DNA of 64,000 nt from Lysinibacillus fusiformis (GTDB taxonomy: Bacteria > Bacillota > Bacilli > Bacillales_A > Planococcaceae), in the NCBI RefSeq assembly GCF_016925635.1, contig NZ_CP070490.1:3664001-3728000 (forward strand). Reading direction: 5' to 3'. The notes below the pieces were generated by a model, which saw only the letters and a program-made list of their open reading frames with translations, was not told the DNA's origin and made no database searches. The position numbers and the translations under genes are program-made. Shown one piece after another: positions 35,050 to 45,597 of the stretch (within the stretch, counting starts at the first letter, position 1; every line of letters begins with the position of its first letter).

Positions 35050-35658
35050 ATGAAACGTAAATTAATAGGGCTAGTGTTGCTTTTAGCCTGTGCATCTGTG
35101 CTAGGCGCATGTGGAAATTCAAAATTTAAAGCAGATTATAGTCTGGAAATACCCGATTTTGAACATGTTAATCAACGTGGTGAAACGGTTTCACTTGAAA
35201 GCTTAAAAGGTAAGCCTTGGATTGGCATGTATATTTTCACAAACTGTGTGTCTATTTGCCCGCCCATGTCATTAAACATGGCTCAAGTCCAAGAAAAGCT
35301 TCAGAAAAAAGGCGTAGAGGACTATAATATCGTTGCCTTCTCGGTAGATCCAGATGTTGATCAGCCAGATGTGTTAGCGGATTATCTTAGTAAATACAAT
35401 GTTCCAGATGAATCTAAATGGAACCTTCTGACAGGGTATTCACAGAAATATATCGAACAATTTGCGGTAAAAAATACAAAGATTTTAGTGAAAAACGACC
35501 CTAACAGTGACCAAGTCATTCATGGTAATCAATTTTTCTTAGTCGATAAAGATGGTGTACTCGTCAAAATGTATAATGGCTATGCTGAAAATATTGAAGA
35601 TGTACCGATTGATACGATAGCATCTGATATTGAAACATATATTGATGAAAATTTATAA
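35050..35658 (+). CDS. SCO family copper chaperone lipoprotein
   Basis: A 202-residue SCO1/SenC protein, probably needed to build the CuA centre of cytochrome c oxidase. The lipobox LGAC places the lipid-modified Cys at 21. The copper site is CVSIC (Cys66 and Cys70) with the partner His in VIHGNQFF (about 157). It is similar to B. subtilis YpmQ. AGGGAGAGTGTTGAC precedes the ATG. It is a single gene with its own terminator. Confidence 0.93.
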   Translation: MKRKLIGLVLLLACASVLGACGNSKFKADYSLEIPDFEHVNQRGETVSLESLKGKPWIGMYIFTNCVSICPPMSLNMAQVQEKLQKKGVEDYNIVAFSVDPDVDQPDVLADYLSKYNVPDESKWNLLTGYSQKYIEQFAVKNTKILVKNDPNSDQVIHGNQFFLVDKDGVLVKMYNGYAENIEDVPIDTIASDIETYIDENL

Positions 35659-35667
35659 AGTAACAAT

Positions 35668-35699
35668 AAACCGTCTCAAATGGTTGAGGCGGTTTTTTA
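35668..35699 (+). terminator. Terminator after the SCO gene
   Basis: AACCGTCTCAA pairs with TTGAGGCGGTT around ATGG, followed by TTTT. Confidence 0.85.
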
Positions 35700-35772
35700 T
35701 GCGCTTTTCTATTTGGAAAAATAATCTTTTTCTGGTTGAGAGTCGTTTATAGTGTAGAAGGAGGGAGAAGGC

Positions 35773-36288
35773 ATGTCTGATAATGAAAAATTAGAGCAGC
35801 TAATGGCTATACATACGGAGCAATTGTTTCGAATTGCTTATTACTATACAAAGGATTTACAAATAGCCGAGGATATTGTGCAGGATGTTTTTATTAAGTT
35901 CTATCATCAAAAACACTATGAGGAACGAGGAGAGATGAAGGCGTACTTAGCTCGCATGACAATCAATAAATGCAAGGATTACTTAAAAAGCTGGACATAC
36001 AGGAAAATTACATTGCAGCATAAGTTTTTTACCAAACAAAAATCAACTTTGCAGGACACACTAATTCGTCAAGATGAACAAGCTCTGTTAGATGATGCTA
36101 TTTTAAGCTTACCTCTTAAGCAACGAGAAGCGATTGTCTATTTTTACTTGGAGGAGATGACGATTAAAGAGATTGCGGAGCTACTTGCGATTCCCGAAGG
36201 TACTGTGAAATCACGCTTAAAGAAAGGAAAGGAGCTATTAAAAGGAGAGTTACAACATATTGAGTGGGAGGTGCTTTTCCATGGATAA
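35773..36288 (+). CDS. ECF-type RNA polymerase sigma factor
   Basis: A 171-residue sigma-70 family factor with region 2 at about 10-75 (DIVQDVFIKFYHQ) and region 4 at about 110-165 (LPLKQREAIVYFYLEEMTIK, IPEGTVKSRLKKGK). AAGGAGGGAGAAGGC precedes the ATG. Its stop overlaps the next gene by eight bases, the usual pairing with a membrane anti-sigma protein. The signal and regulon are unknown. Confidence 0.93.
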   Translation: MSDNEKLEQLMAIHTEQLFRIAYYYTKDLQIAEDIVQDVFIKFYHQKHYEERGEMKAYLARMTINKCKDYLKSWTYRKITLQHKFFTKQKSTLQDTLIRQDEQALLDDAILSLPLKQREAIVYFYLEEMTIKEIAELLAIPEGTVKSRLKKGKELLKGELQHIEWEVLFHG

Positions 36289-37162
36289 GCATACAATGCA
36301 GGTACTACAAGATGTTTCAGCACATAAAGAGGCAATCATTCAAAAGGTTCGACAGCAGATTCAGCAAGAGCCTACAATGTCCAAGTCGAAGTGGACATAT
36401 CGTGCTGTTACGATGATGATTACCTGCTCTATTTTATTTTTCATTGCCTGGCAAGCCGCAAAACCGGTGGATGAGCTGGCGACACAGGATGAAGGGGAAA
36501 CATCTACATTCACGGATTTATTTCAAACAGAGGTGGAGGGAAAAGACACAGCATTCAGTAATTTTCTTCCACTTGCTAATTATTTAAGTCAGGCAAAACA
36601 TATCCAATATTATGCACCACTTCAAGGTTTAGAGGCAATGCAATCAGTAGCAACATCGCTGGAGGACGTCGTTCATCTCATTGAACCTGAGAATTTGCCA
36701 TTTCAACCAAATATTCAGGAGGTCTATGCGGTATCAGCAAAAATGGAGGATGGTAGCAAACAAACGCAATTTCAATTTAGCTATAAAGAAAAATCCTCCA
36801 CGGGGGTGGATTTACAATTTATTAATTTTACCGTGACAAATGTAAAGTATAATCCCTTAGCGAGCTATGTGAAGTCCAAAAATATGGAGGAAACGCTAGG
36901 GATGAAAGTTTCGAATATAGGCTTAAATTTTATGAATCCTCTGTATTATCGGGAGATGTCACCAGAGCGAGGTTATGTATATACTTATTATAATTACGAT
37001 GAAGCGGATAAGCGAATCTTTCAAATGACGACTAGAGCCAATGAGTTTTTTTCTTACTATAACGGCTATGTCTATCATATCGGGTATCAATTAGATGGGG
37101 ACCCACAGGAGGTTCAAGAAAAAATGGCGATCCTTGCAAGAGATTTTATTGTTAACGATTAA
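36281..37162 (+). CDS. Putative membrane anti-sigma factor
   Basis: A 293-residue protein with a short cytoplasmic head (about 1-36), one membrane segment (about 37-56, AVTMMITCSILFFIAWQA) and an external domain of about 235 residues. No HxxxCxxC zinc motif is present, so it is not a ZAS-type anti-sigma. The role is inferred from the eight-base overlap with the sigma gene and from topology. GGGAGGTG precedes the ATG at 36281. Confidence 0.78.
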   Translation: MDKHTMQVLQDVSAHKEAIIQKVRQQIQQEPTMSKSKWTYRAVTMMITCSILFFIAWQAAKPVDELATQDEGETSTFTDLFQTEVEGKDTAFSNFLPLANYLSQAKHIQYYAPLQGLEAMQSVATSLEDVVHLIEPENLPFQPNIQEVYAVSAKMEDGSKQTQFQFSYKEKSSTGVDLQFINFTVTNVKYNPLASYVKSKNMEETLGMKVSNIGLNFMNPLYYREMSPERGYVYTYYNYDEADKRIFQMTTRANEFFSYYNGYVYHIGYQLDGDPQEVQEKMAILARDFIVND

Positions 37163-37225
37163 TTAATGAGACATTCGCTTTGACCTATTATAGAATGATA
37201 GAAAAGAGGGGATGGAGATTTGGCT

Positions 37226-37762
37226 ATGACGATTGCGCAAACCTATTTACAAGTTGTCCAGAAAAGATTTCAAAGTGTGAAAGAGCTAGGGGATAAAGCG
37301 CTTGCCCAATTAGAAGAGGCACAACTGCACTGGGCATATAACGAAGAATCCAATAGTATCGCAGTGATTGTGAAGCATGTAAGTGGGAATATGATTTCCC
37401 GCTGGACCGATTTTTTAACGACAGATGGAGAAAAGCCTACGAGAAATCGAGATGATGAATTTGAGGATAGTCTTCACAGCAAAGAAGCGATCATTTCAGC
37501 GTGGGACAAGGGCTGGCAAGTATTTTTAGAGGCCTTGGCGAGTTTAACAGAATCTGATTTGCAGGGGGATGTCACGATTAGAGGGGAGCGGCTAGCGGTC
37601 ATTGATGCCATTGAAAGACAAATGGCGCATTATGCACAGCACGTCGGTCAAATCATTTATATCGCGAAACAGGTAAAGGGCACTGATTGGCAAACACTCA
37701 GTATTCCTAAAGGACAGTCACAGGCTTTTACGGAAGCCATGCTAGACAAACATCAACATTAA
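37226..37762 (+). CDS. DUF1572 protein (DinB-like fold)
   Basis: A 178-residue soluble four-helix protein of DUF1572, a DinB-like group. HMSGN-type metal positions are seen as VKHVSGNM (His near 52) and QMAHYAQHVGQI (His near 137 and 141), so a metal site is likely. The ATG at 37226 has GGAG eight bases upstream. Thiol transferase or stress roles in DinB relatives are not proven for this one. Confidence 0.85.
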   Translation: MTIAQTYLQVVQKRFQSVKELGDKALAQLEEAQLHWAYNEESNSIAVIVKHVSGNMISRWTDFLTTDGEKPTRNRDDEFEDSLHSKEAIISAWDKGWQVFLEALASLTESDLQGDVTIRGERLAVIDAIERQMAHYAQHVGQIIYIAKQVKGTDWQTLSIPKGQSQAFTEAMLDKHQH

Positions 37763-37766
37763 TGAA

Positions 37767-37804
37767 GAAAGATCGTAGCCAGTAGTAGGGGCTACGATCT
37801 TTTT
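37767..37804. terminator. Bidirectional terminator
   Basis: AGATCGTAGCC pairs with GGCTACGATCT around AGTAGTAGG, with A and T runs outside. It serves the DUF1572 gene and the convergent frameshifted gene. Confidence 0.85.
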
Positions 37805-38353
37805 TATGCAAAATACAGCTTGTAAATGGCTGTTTCGGTATCGATCGCTTGAGCGAGTTCAAACGCTTTCTGCTGATTTCTATGATTTGTGATTATCTCA
37901 TAGAAAAAGCGAATCAGAAACATGAGATTGGCGTTACCCTCTATATCATCATCAGGTGCTAAGTAGGAATGACAGCTACTCTCTAAAAAGGCTGTCGCTA
38001 GCTGCTGCCAACCTAATGTACAGCCTGCCGCAATGACCTTGACATCCTGTAGCTGACAATAGGTTAAGACATCCTTCAAAAAAGATACGTCTTGGTTCAT
38101 TTTCTTCATATACCTCTTCTCCTAGCTCAGGCAGACAAAATCGTCCCTCATCGCCGTGAAAATTCAATAGCAAATAATCCATTTTGTGAGGAAGATTATT
38201 TCCAGATAAAATGTCAATTAAATCATTTGGTCTGCCAATTAAATCAAGGGTCACTCTTGCACCAAAGGATTCCAGTGCCGCTCGAATGGCCATGGATTCA
38301 AAATCACAATCAGGACCGACTACTAAATGTACGTATAATTCTGGTCTACTCAT
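37804..38353 (-). pseudogene. Frameshifted gene, possible His-Cys (caspase-like) hydrolase
   Basis: Frame one (38353 to about 38100) starts MSRPELYVHLVVGPD and carries LLNFHGDEG. Frame two (about 38109 to 37804) carries KVIAAGCTLGW and ends KLYFA. Removing one base from the TTTT run at 38100-38103 joins them into one protein of about 182 residues. The order strand-FHG, then strand-AGC-G, then YLAPDDDIEG recalls His-Cys dyad folds of the caspase/gingipain type; this is inference and I cannot name a family. It may be a true pseudogene or a homopolymer sequence error. Confidence 0.65.
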
Positions 38354-38448
38354 ACTTCATCCCCTCTATTTTAAGTAGAGTTGAAACTTATTGGGGGAGT
38401 AAACCGTATATTACAATAATTACTATATATGACAAAGGAGGTGAAAGC

Positions 38449-39270
38449 ATGCACAAGGGAGGCTATATTTATACACTTATACTAGGCATTATCCTTAGTT
38501 TAAGCACACTACTACTCTTCATTTATAATGAAAGGCAACGGGAGGAGCTAGTACCACTGCAGCATAGTCCCATTCAATCCATTGAAGAGGCTTGGTATTT
38601 ATCTGGGAGTAATGGCAAAGAGCAACATTTGTATCCATTAAAGCAAGTGTTCTATGTCGATCGCTATGAGGTGAAAGATTTAGATCGCCTTCAGCAAGTT
38701 TTACAGACGAAGAAGGACCCTAGCAGTCGACCAGCCAACAATTCTTCAGTAAGTGATTTATACATACGCTTCCATAATGGCAAGGAAACGGCCTTGAAAG
38801 TAATAGTCGAGGATGAACGATGCTTCCTAATGGATCAGAAGACGAAACAGTATTATGAGCTCCAAGCACAAGAAGCTGTGGATTATTTTCGTTTGTTGAA
38901 TGAGGAAAGCGCAATGCCATGGCTATTATTTATTGTTTATACGATTATATTTTTTAGTCTTGTCCTTATGCTTGCAAAGAAACTAACAGGTGCTAAATCT
39001 ACAGAGAAAGAAAGCATTCCCACCAATCTGAAGGGCAAGCGATCACTAGCAGATTCTATTTATCCAGCCATCTTGCCTTTGGTCATCACATTCTCTTTGC
39101 AGATTTATGGGGCTCAGCATAGCTTACTATTACTGAGTGCGATTATGCTGACTTCAGGCATTCGGGAGTTTTTAGAAAAAAGAGGTCATTTTCTGAAAAT
39201 GCTCCTGCTTCTTCCGCTCTTTTGGTGTTATCTTTACGGTTTTAAAATGATTTCTTCCTATTTCAACTAG
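38449..39270 (+). CDS. Hypothetical membrane protein
   Basis: A 273-residue protein with an N-terminal segment (about 6-25), an external domain (about 27-160) and four segments toward the C-terminus. Not recognised. The ATG at 38449 has AAGGAGGTG five bases upstream; the longer frame upstream overlaps the frameshifted gene and is not supported. Function unknown. Confidence 0.75.
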   Translation: MHKGGYIYTLILGIILSLSTLLLFIYNERQREELVPLQHSPIQSIEEAWYLSGSNGKEQHLYPLKQVFYVDRYEVKDLDRLQQVLQTKKDPSSRPANNSSVSDLYIRFHNGKETALKVIVEDERCFLMDQKTKQYYELQAQEAVDYFRLLNEESAMPWLLFIVYTIIFFSLVLMLAKKLTGAKSTEKESIPTNLKGKRSLADSIYPAILPLVITFSLQIYGAQHSLLLLSAIMLTSGIREFLEKRGHFLKMLLLLPLFWCYLYGFKMISSYFN

Positions 39271-39425
39271 CGAAATAGTGGATATTATTGTCAATAGATT
39301 GGAGGCGAAGTTCTCATTATTGTTAAATTTTAGCGATAGTTTATGAGGAGAGGCATAGATTTTATAGGCTAATAGATTCAGGTAGGCTATACTCAAGTGG
39401 ATTATAGAAGAATAGAGGGAATCAT

Positions 39426-41105
39426 ATGAGACTAACTGTGGAACGGAAATTGCAAATTGCTTTTGGTATTGTCCTCATCTTTTTACTGCTTATTTCAGGC
39501 ATTGCTATGTACTACTTGAATAATAATAATCAGACATTAGCAGAAATCGAAGACAATACGGAATTAATTCATTTATATCAAGATATCTCGTTCCAAACTG
39601 TACGAGCGAATGCAGCTATTCGTGGGTATATGTTATATGGCAAGGAAGAAATGCTCAACAATCATCATGAAATCCGCAATACCTTACATACGTCAATTAA
39701 TCGACTTCAAGAAATAGGCGATAGCAATCAAGATTTTGACCAATTTTTATTGCAGCTTGCCGATTGGGAAAAGGCCATAGATGAGCAGATTGTGCCACTT
39801 TATCAACGTGGAGATCACCAACAAGCACAACAAATGGCTTTACCGATTCTAGGAGAAGGCTCTCAGAAATTGGTTGTCTTTGGAAAGACGATGGCAACGG
39901 CTCAACAGGAAGACATGCTAGCACATATTGAAGCTACCAAGCAAAAAGGAGAAAAAAGTGGCATCGAAATTATGACTCTAGCAGCTATATCTCTTTTTAT
40001 AAGTATCATCATTGCGACAATATTTGGTAGACGAATCGCAAAAAATATTCAACAAACAGTGGTAGAAATGGATAAGTTTTCAGAAGGTAATTTGCATACG
40101 CATTTACAATTTAAAACGAAGGATGAGTTTGCACATTTAGCCGATTCCTTCAATAGTATGTCAGAGAAACTTCGGCTGATGATGAAACAAGTCGGAAACT
40201 CCTCCGAGCAAGTAGCCGCGACATCGGAACAGCTAACGGCAAGCAGCATGGAGGTTACTCAGGCGACAGAGGTGGTAACAGAATCTATTCATGATATTGC
40301 GCAAGGTATTGATCAGCAGGATACTTTAACAGGGGATGTACGAAATTTATCTGCCCATATTTTGAAGAAAATGAATGATATTTCTGCAAGCATACAAAGC
40401 GTGAATCAGGCAACAGTCGACACGAAAAATATGGCAAATACAGGTCGTTCTTCTGTGCATGATGTTACAGCGCAAATGAATGAAATCTCTGCCAATACAA
40501 GTGAGCTTAACACACGGGTGCAAGATTTAGATGACAATACGGCGGCGATTGTATCAGCGGTAAATGTCATTAAGAGTATTGCAACACAGACCAATTTACT
40601 GGCAATCAATGCCTCTATTGAAGCAGCAAGAAGCGGGGAGCATGGAAAAGGCTTTGCGGTTGTGGCAGAGGAAGTCCGCAAGCTAGCAGATGAGTCGAAT
40701 CTTGCTGCCGTCGATATAGAAAAAGTAGTGGCCCAAATCACCGATAGCACGAGAATTATCGAAGAAGATATGGTCAACAGTAATGATTCTGTCCATGTAG
40801 GTCGTGAAAAGGTCAATGTGGCAAGAGATAATTTTATACAAATTGATGATGCGATTAATGATGTACAAGCACAGACCGAATTAGTAACTGCAGCCATTCG
40901 AACAATCCATCATGATATTGAAAAGTTAGTGCAAGAAATCGACTATATTAGTGAAGTGTCGATGAAATCAAGCCACCATGTGCAAAGTGTTGCAGCCTCT
41001 TCAGAGGAGCAAAATGCGGCTATGGAGGAGGTAGCAGCAGCCTCTACCCATCTAGCAAAAATGGCGATAGACCTGCAAGAATCCATCCAGTCGTTTAAAT
41101 ACTAA
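39426..41105 (+). CDS. Methyl-accepting chemotaxis protein (four-helix-bundle sensor)
   Basis: A 559-residue chemoreceptor: membrane segment 1 (about 10-30), a periplasmic four-helix-bundle sensor (about 31-178), segment 2 (about 180-202), HAMP, then the signalling domain with the conserved hairpin tip [20 protein letters not shown] and [13 protein letters not shown]. It has no close partner gene. Ligand unknown. Confidence 0.93.
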   Translation: MRLTVERKLQIAFGIVLIFLLLISGIAMYYLNNNNQTLAEIEDNTELIHLYQDISFQTVRANAAIRGYMLYGKEEMLNNHHEIRNTLHTSINRLQEIGDSNQDFDQFLLQLADWEKAIDEQIVPLYQRGDHQQAQQMALPILGEGSQKLVVFGKTMATAQQEDMLAHIEATKQKGEKSGIEIMTLAAISLFISIIIATIFGRRIAKNIQQTVVEMDKFSEGNLHTHLQFKTKDEFAHLADSFNSMSEKLRLMMKQVGNSSEQVAATSEQLTASSMEVTQATEVVTESIHDIAQGIDQQDTLTGDVRNLSAHILKKMNDISASIQSVNQATVDTKNMANTGRSSVHDVTAQMNEISANTSELNTRVQDLDDNTAAIVSAVNVIKSIATQTNLLAINASIEAARSGEHGKGFAVVAEEVRKLADESNLAAVDIEKVVAQITDSTRIIEEDMVNSNDSVHVGREKVNVARDNFIQIDDAINDVQAQTELVTAAIRTIHHDIEKLVQEIDYISEVSMKSSHHVQSVAASSEEQNAAMEEVAAASTHLAKMAIDLQESIQSFKY

Positions 41106-41109
41106 ATTC

Positions 41110-41144
41110 AACTGACCCCTGTCTCGTTACAGGGGTTTTTATTT
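41110..41144 (+). terminator. Terminator after the first chemoreceptor gene
   Basis: ACCCCTGT pairs with ACAGGGGT around CTCGTT, followed by a T run. Confidence 0.8.
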
Positions 41145-41271
41145 GTCGATAAAGCCTGAATAATATGAAAATCGTAAAAATGTTGGAAAAAATTTTTTTC
41201 ATCCGATAAAAGCTTTGGGAGAAATGTTAAGCAGATAAAGAGAGGGAGAGAAATAAAAAGGAGATTGATAT

Positions 41272-43233
41272 ATGAAGAAACTATTTAGCAGTTTTAAGGG
41301 CAAGCTTTATACGCTATTTGCGCTAGTATTACTTATCCCTGTCATATCTGTTGGGAGTTTGTCTTATTTATCTGCAAAAGACTCGATTGAAGAAGAAATC
41401 TTATTTAGTGCCAATGAAAGTGTAGGCATTTTAAATAAGCTCATTGACAAAACGATTAGTGAGAAAATGAGTGACATCAATGTGTTCAGTAGTGAAATAG
41501 ATGCGCGACAATATGAAGAAGCACAAGCATCGATGGTGTCTAAATTCCAGCAATATACAAAGCTGAATGCTGATGTGTTAAGTGTTTATATTGGCATGAA
41601 TGACGGACGCTTTACACAGGAGCCAAAATTAAATGGTGCAGACTATAATCCATTAGATCGAGATTGGTATAAAGAGGCGACAGCTTTAAAAGGAGAAACC
41701 TTGATTACCAACCCTTACAAGGATGCAGGAACGGGTGATATGGTGGTAACAGTTGCCAAGCAGACGAAAGATCATGCTGGGGTTGTGGCAATTGATATTA
41801 AGTTAACCGATCTTCAAAAAATTGCAGATTCTATTCGCATCGGAAAAAATGGTTATCCTTCTATTTTTGGAGAAGACAAGATGGTCATTTCACATCCTAC
41901 CCTTGAAGCGGGAGGGGAGCTGAAAGAAAGCTTCCTTGATAAAATGTACGAAAGTCCATCAGGTACGTATGAGTATGTCTTTAATGGCGATGATCGTCTA
42001 TTATTCTATACGACAAATGAACTGACGAATTGGAAAATAACAGGAACAATTTTTGCTAAAGAAATTGATGAGTCCGCTTCCTCGATCCTATATCATACAA
42101 TTCTTGTCCTCATAGCTGCAATTATCATCAGTACCATCATCTTTTATTTTGTAATGAAGGCTGTCATTAAACCCATTAAAGCCCTAAAGGATAGTGCTGT
42201 CACAATCAGCAAAGGTGACCTCACGGAAATGGTGACAATTACGTCGAAAGATGAGATTGGTCAATTAGGCCAAGCCTTTAATGATATGCAAGAAAGCTTA
42301 CGGACACTGATTCAAAAAATCGAACAAAACGCAGAGGAGGTTGCTTCTTCAGCAGAAGAGCTAACCGCCAATGCCAATCAAACTAGCATTGCAACAGAAA
42401 AAGTGGCGATTTCCATTCAGGATGTTGCCACAAGCGCTGATTCTCAAACGATTAGTGCCAATAAAAATGCAGCTTCATTACATGAGCTTGCTACTGCCAT
42501 TCTGCATATTGCAGAAATCTCCTCTGCTGTGACAGACCTTTCACAGCACGCCACATTACAGGCGGACGAGGGAGGACAAGCTGTGCAAAATACGAAGGAT
42601 CAAATGCAATCCATTCATTTATCCGTAGCAGATTCCAATGCGAAAATCCAGACGTTGCATGAACGTTCTCAGCAAATTACATCTATTTTAGATGTGATTA
42701 CAAGCATTGCAGATCAAACCAATTTACTGGCCCTAAATGCAGCCATTGAGGCAGCAAGAGCGGGTGAACATGGGAAAGGCTTTGCAGTCGTGGCAGACGA
42801 AGTGCGCAAGCTAGCAGAGCAATCACAGGAATCAGCCAAACAAATATTTGAGCTTATCCGAGGTATTCAGCAAGAAACGGAGCAATCTGTCAGTATTATG
42901 GCGAAGGTTACAGAGGATGTGCAAAGTGGTTTGCATATTTCCGATGAAGCCATTGCGAAATTCCAAGTCATTATGACAAGTATGAATGAAATTACCCCGA
43001 AAATGGAGGAGGTATCTTCTGCCTCTGAGCAAATGTCAGCAGGAGTTCAGGAGGTAGCAGCAGTAACTGAAGATTTGGCATTCTCCGCGAAGGGCAATGC
43101 AGCGGCGTCTGAGGATGTAGCAGCTTCAACAGAGGAGCAATTAGCCTCAATGGAGGAAATCAATGCCTCTGCGCAAGCACTCGCACATATGGCCGATGAA
43201 TTAAAGCTGCTGATTAGTCAGTTTAAATATTAA
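41272..43233 (+). CDS. Methyl-accepting chemotaxis protein (dCache sensor)
   Basis: A 653-residue chemoreceptor of the B. subtilis McpA/TlpA type. Segment 1 is at about 12-32, a double Cache sensor at about 35-275 ([10 protein letters not shown] and [18 protein letters not shown] mark it), segment 2 at about 280-300, then HAMP and a signalling domain with [20 protein letters not shown]. dCache receptors commonly bind amino acids; the ligand here is not known. AAAAGGAGATTGAT precedes the ATG. Confidence 0.95.
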   Translation: MKKLFSSFKGKLYTLFALVLLIPVISVGSLSYLSAKDSIEEEILFSANESVGILNKLIDKTISEKMSDINVFSSEIDARQYEEAQASMVSKFQQYTKLNADVLSVYIGMNDGRFTQEPKLNGADYNPLDRDWYKEATALKGETLITNPYKDAGTGDMVVTVAKQTKDHAGVVAIDIKLTDLQKIADSIRIGKNGYPSIFGEDKMVISHPTLEAGGELKESFLDKMYESPSGTYEYVFNGDDRLLFYTTNELTNWKITGTIFAKEIDESASSILYHTILVLIAAIIISTIIFYFVMKAVIKPIKALKDSAVTISKGDLTEMVTITSKDEIGQLGQAFNDMQESLRTLIQKIEQNAEEVASSAEELTANANQTSIATEKVAISIQDVATSADSQTISANKNAASLHELATAILHIAEISSAVTDLSQHATLQADEGGQAVQNTKDQMQSIHLSVADSNAKIQTLHERSQQITSILDVITSIADQTNLLALNAAIEAARAGEHGKGFAVVADEVRKLAEQSQESAKQIFELIRGIQQETEQSVSIMAKVTEDVQSGLHISDEAIAKFQVIMTSMNEITPKMEEVSSASEQMSAGVQEVAAVTEDLAFSAKGNAAASEDVAASTEEQLASMEEINASAQALAHMADELKLLISQFKY

Positions 43234-43236
43234 CGC

Positions 43237-43276
43237 ACAACGCCACTCCAATTTTCGGAGTGGCGTTAGTTGTTTT
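43237..43276. terminator. Bidirectional terminator
   Basis: AACGCCACTCC pairs with GGAGTGGCGTT around AATTTTC. It lies between the chemoreceptor and the convergent symporter gene. Confidence 0.85.
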
Positions 43277-44672
43277 ATCGATCTTCTTCTTCCCAACAGT
43301 CTGTATTTTTTAAGGTTGGAATTGATTTTGCATAAAAGACAGGGTTTTTGCCTGCTCTTCGTTGCTCTGTAAAGTCGTCTAGCACAAGGAAGGCAATTTT
43401 ACCGAGAATCATAATGATGGCGATATTGATGAGCGCCATCAGCCCCATAAAGAGGTCAGCAAGGTTCCATACAAGCTGTACTTGTGCGACGGAGCCAAGC
43501 ATGACCATAAACAGCACTAAAATACGATAGCTAAACATCCAAACTTTATGTGCGTCCATAAATTCAATATTGGATTCACCATAATAATAATTACCAATGA
43601 TCGAACTAAAAGCAAAGAAAATGATGGAGATGGCAATAAAATAAGGAGCCCAATCACCAACATGAACAGCTAAAGAATGTTGCGTCAAAATAATGCCATC
43701 ACTTTCACCCTTATCATATAACCCAGCTAAAATAATAATAAAGGCTGTGGCTGTACAAATCATAATCGTATCAAAAAAGACACCTAAGCTTTGTACAAGT
43801 CCTTGTTTAGCAGGATGTGAGGTATTAGCAGTCGCCGCAGCATTCGGCACACTCCCCATCCCTGCTTCATTGGAAAATAAACCGCGACGTACGCCCTGCA
43901 TAATTGCTGCCCCAATTGCGCCACCAGCAGCTTCCTGTAGGCCAAATGCATGAGTGAAAATTAATGAAAAAACATGCGGGATTTCCGATAAATTGGTCAC
44001 CACCACAAAAAGGGCTACAAGTAAATAGAAGATGGCCATAACAGGTACAAGAATTTGTGTCACCTTTACAATTCGATGGACACCACCAAAAATAATGAAG
44101 GCTGTTAAAATAACAAGTATCGCCCCGATGATCTTAGGACTTACATCGAAGGCTTCGCCAACTGAAGTGGCAATGGTGTTGGCCTGCACAGCATTAAAAA
44201 TAAAGCCAAAGCTTAATGTTAATAAAATACTAAAAATAATACCAAGCTTTCGTTGACCTAACGCCTTCTCCATATAGTAGGCAGGACCACCACGAAACGT
44301 ATCGCCATCCTTTACTTTGTACACTTGTGCTAAGGTACTTTCAATGAAGGCAGTGGCCATCCCTAAAATCGCAATCATCCACATCCAAAATACTGCACCA
44401 GGTCCACCTACACCAATGGCTAAGGCTACACCTGTAATATTCCCTGTGCCGACACGTGAAGCAGCACTAATGGTAAAGGCCTGGAACGGAGAAACCCCCG
44501 AATCGCCCTCTCTTTTTTCTACAATTAAACGAAACATTTCAGGAAAAAGACGAATTTGTACAAACTTCGTACCGAATGAAAAATATAGTCCTGCTGTTAA
44601 AAGTAAGATAATGAGGATGTATGTCCATAAAATATTATTTCCGCTATCTACTATCGTTGAGATCCATTCCAT
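43275..44672 (-). CDS. Alanine/glycine:cation symporter (AGCS) family
   Basis: A 465-residue sodium-coupled carrier for alanine or glycine, like B. subtilis AlsT, with about 11 membrane segments. Signature pieces are FQAFTISAASRVGTGNITGV and GLFSNEAGMGSVPNAAATA. The ATG at 44672 has AAAGGAGGAC upstream; the GTG at 44690 is too early. Next to the racemase and D-peptide genes it could help D-alanine use, but this is inference. Confidence 0.93.
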   Translation of the reverse strand: MEWISTIVDSGNNILWTYILIILLLTAGLYFSFGTKFVQIRLFPEMFRLIVEKREGDSGVSPFQAFTISAASRVGTGNITGVALAIGVGGPGAVFWMWMIAILGMATAFIESTLAQVYKVKDGDTFRGGPAYYMEKALGQRKLGIIFSILLTLSFGFIFNAVQANTIATSVGEAFDVSPKIIGAILVILTAFIIFGGVHRIVKVTQILVPVMAIFYLLVALFVVVTNLSEIPHVFSLIFTHAFGLQEAAGGAIGAAIMQGVRRGLFSNEAGMGSVPNAAATANTSHPAKQGLVQSLGVFFDTIMICTATAFIIILAGLYDKGESDGIILTQHSLAVHVGDWAPYFIAISIIFFAFSSIIGNYYYGESNIEFMDAHKVWMFSYRILVLFMVMLGSVAQVQLVWNLADLFMGLMALINIAIIMILGKIAFLVLDDFTEQRRAGKNPVFYAKSIPTLKNTDCWEEEDR

Positions 44673-44897
44673 AAGTTGTCCTCCTTTCACAATACGCTTT
44701 AGTCTACACTGGTTTTTTATAAAAAATCAACTTTTCTAAAATAATGAATTATAATAAAATTTTGAGATTTGTAATTTTTTAATTGTGAAAAATCTTTTTA
44801 TCTACTATTTTTCAAGCCTTAAATATTACTTTTGGAAAATTCTCTTATTTCGGTGCGAGATAGGCGTATAATAATAGAAAAAAGGAGTGTTGTTGTC

Positions 44898-45596
44898 ATG
44901 AAAACAATCGGCTTAATTGGTGGGATGAGCTGGGAATCATCTGCTGAATATTACAGACTGATCAATGAACAGGTGAAACATAGATTAGGGGGCTTGCACT
45001 CTGCGAAATGTATTTTGTATAGTGTAGATTTCCAGCAAATTGAGCACTTGCAAGCTAACGGAGAATGGGACAAAGCAGGCGAGGTGCTAGCACAAGCAGC
45101 GCAAGCACTTGAGCGTGCAGGGGCAGACTTAGTCATCATTTGTACCAATACGATGCATAAGGTCATTGATGTTATCGAGACTGCCATTACCATTCCTATT
45201 TTACATATTGCAGATGCTACAGCTAGTCAAATTAAAGAAGCGGGATACCAGAAAATAGCGCTTCTTGGCACAAAATATACAATGGAGCAAGCCTTTTATA
45301 AGGCGAGAGTAGAGAGCTTTGATATTGAGGTCATTGTGCCAGATAGCATCAAACGAATGGAAGTAAACCGAATTATATATGATGAATTGTGTCTCGGCAC
45401 TATTGTACCAGCCTCTAAAGCGTACTATATCCAAGTGATCGAGGAGCTTGTACAAGCGGGTGCACAAGGGGTGATTCTGGGCTGTACGGAGATTGGCTTA
45501 CTGATTCAGCAGGAGGATGTCAGCATTCCAGTATTTGATACAACAGCTATCCATGCACAGGCTGCTGTGTTAATGGCGATTCAGGAGGAGGCATAA
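44898..45596 (+). CDS. Aspartate/glutamate racemase family protein
   Basis: A 232-residue cofactor-independent racemase that exchanges L and D forms. The two catalytic Cys are seen in IICTNTMH (Cys82) and ILGCTEIG (Cys196). GLIGGMSWESSAEYYRLINE is typical of the YgeA/RacX group, whose members act on several amino acids. AAAGGAG lies ten bases before the ATG at 44898. It is followed one base later by the P1 peptidase gene. Confidence 0.92.
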   Translation: MKTIGLIGGMSWESSAEYYRLINEQVKHRLGGLHSAKCILYSVDFQQIEHLQANGEWDKAGEVLAQAAQALERAGADLVIICTNTMHKVIDVIETAITIPILHIADATASQIKEAGYQKIALLGTKYTMEQAFYKARVESFDIEVIVPDSIKRMEVNRIIYDELCLGTIVPASKAYYIQVIEELVQAGAQGVILGCTEIGLLIQQEDVSIPVFDTTAIHAQAAVLMAIQEEA

Positions 45597-45597
45597 T

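Noticed and set aside
38092..38448. The longer 392-codon version of the membrane protein at 38449
   Set aside because: The added part lies antisense to the frameshifted gene, and a strong AAGGAGGTG site marks the ATG at 38449.
40406..40897. A 163-codon minus-strand frame in the first chemoreceptor gene
   Set aside because: It is a shadow of a well supported chemoreceptor, rich in Ser and Ala as expected from antisense of the signalling domain.
44317..44739. A 140-codon plus-strand frame opposite the symporter gene
   Set aside because: Antisense shadow of a conserved membrane protein; no ribosome site.
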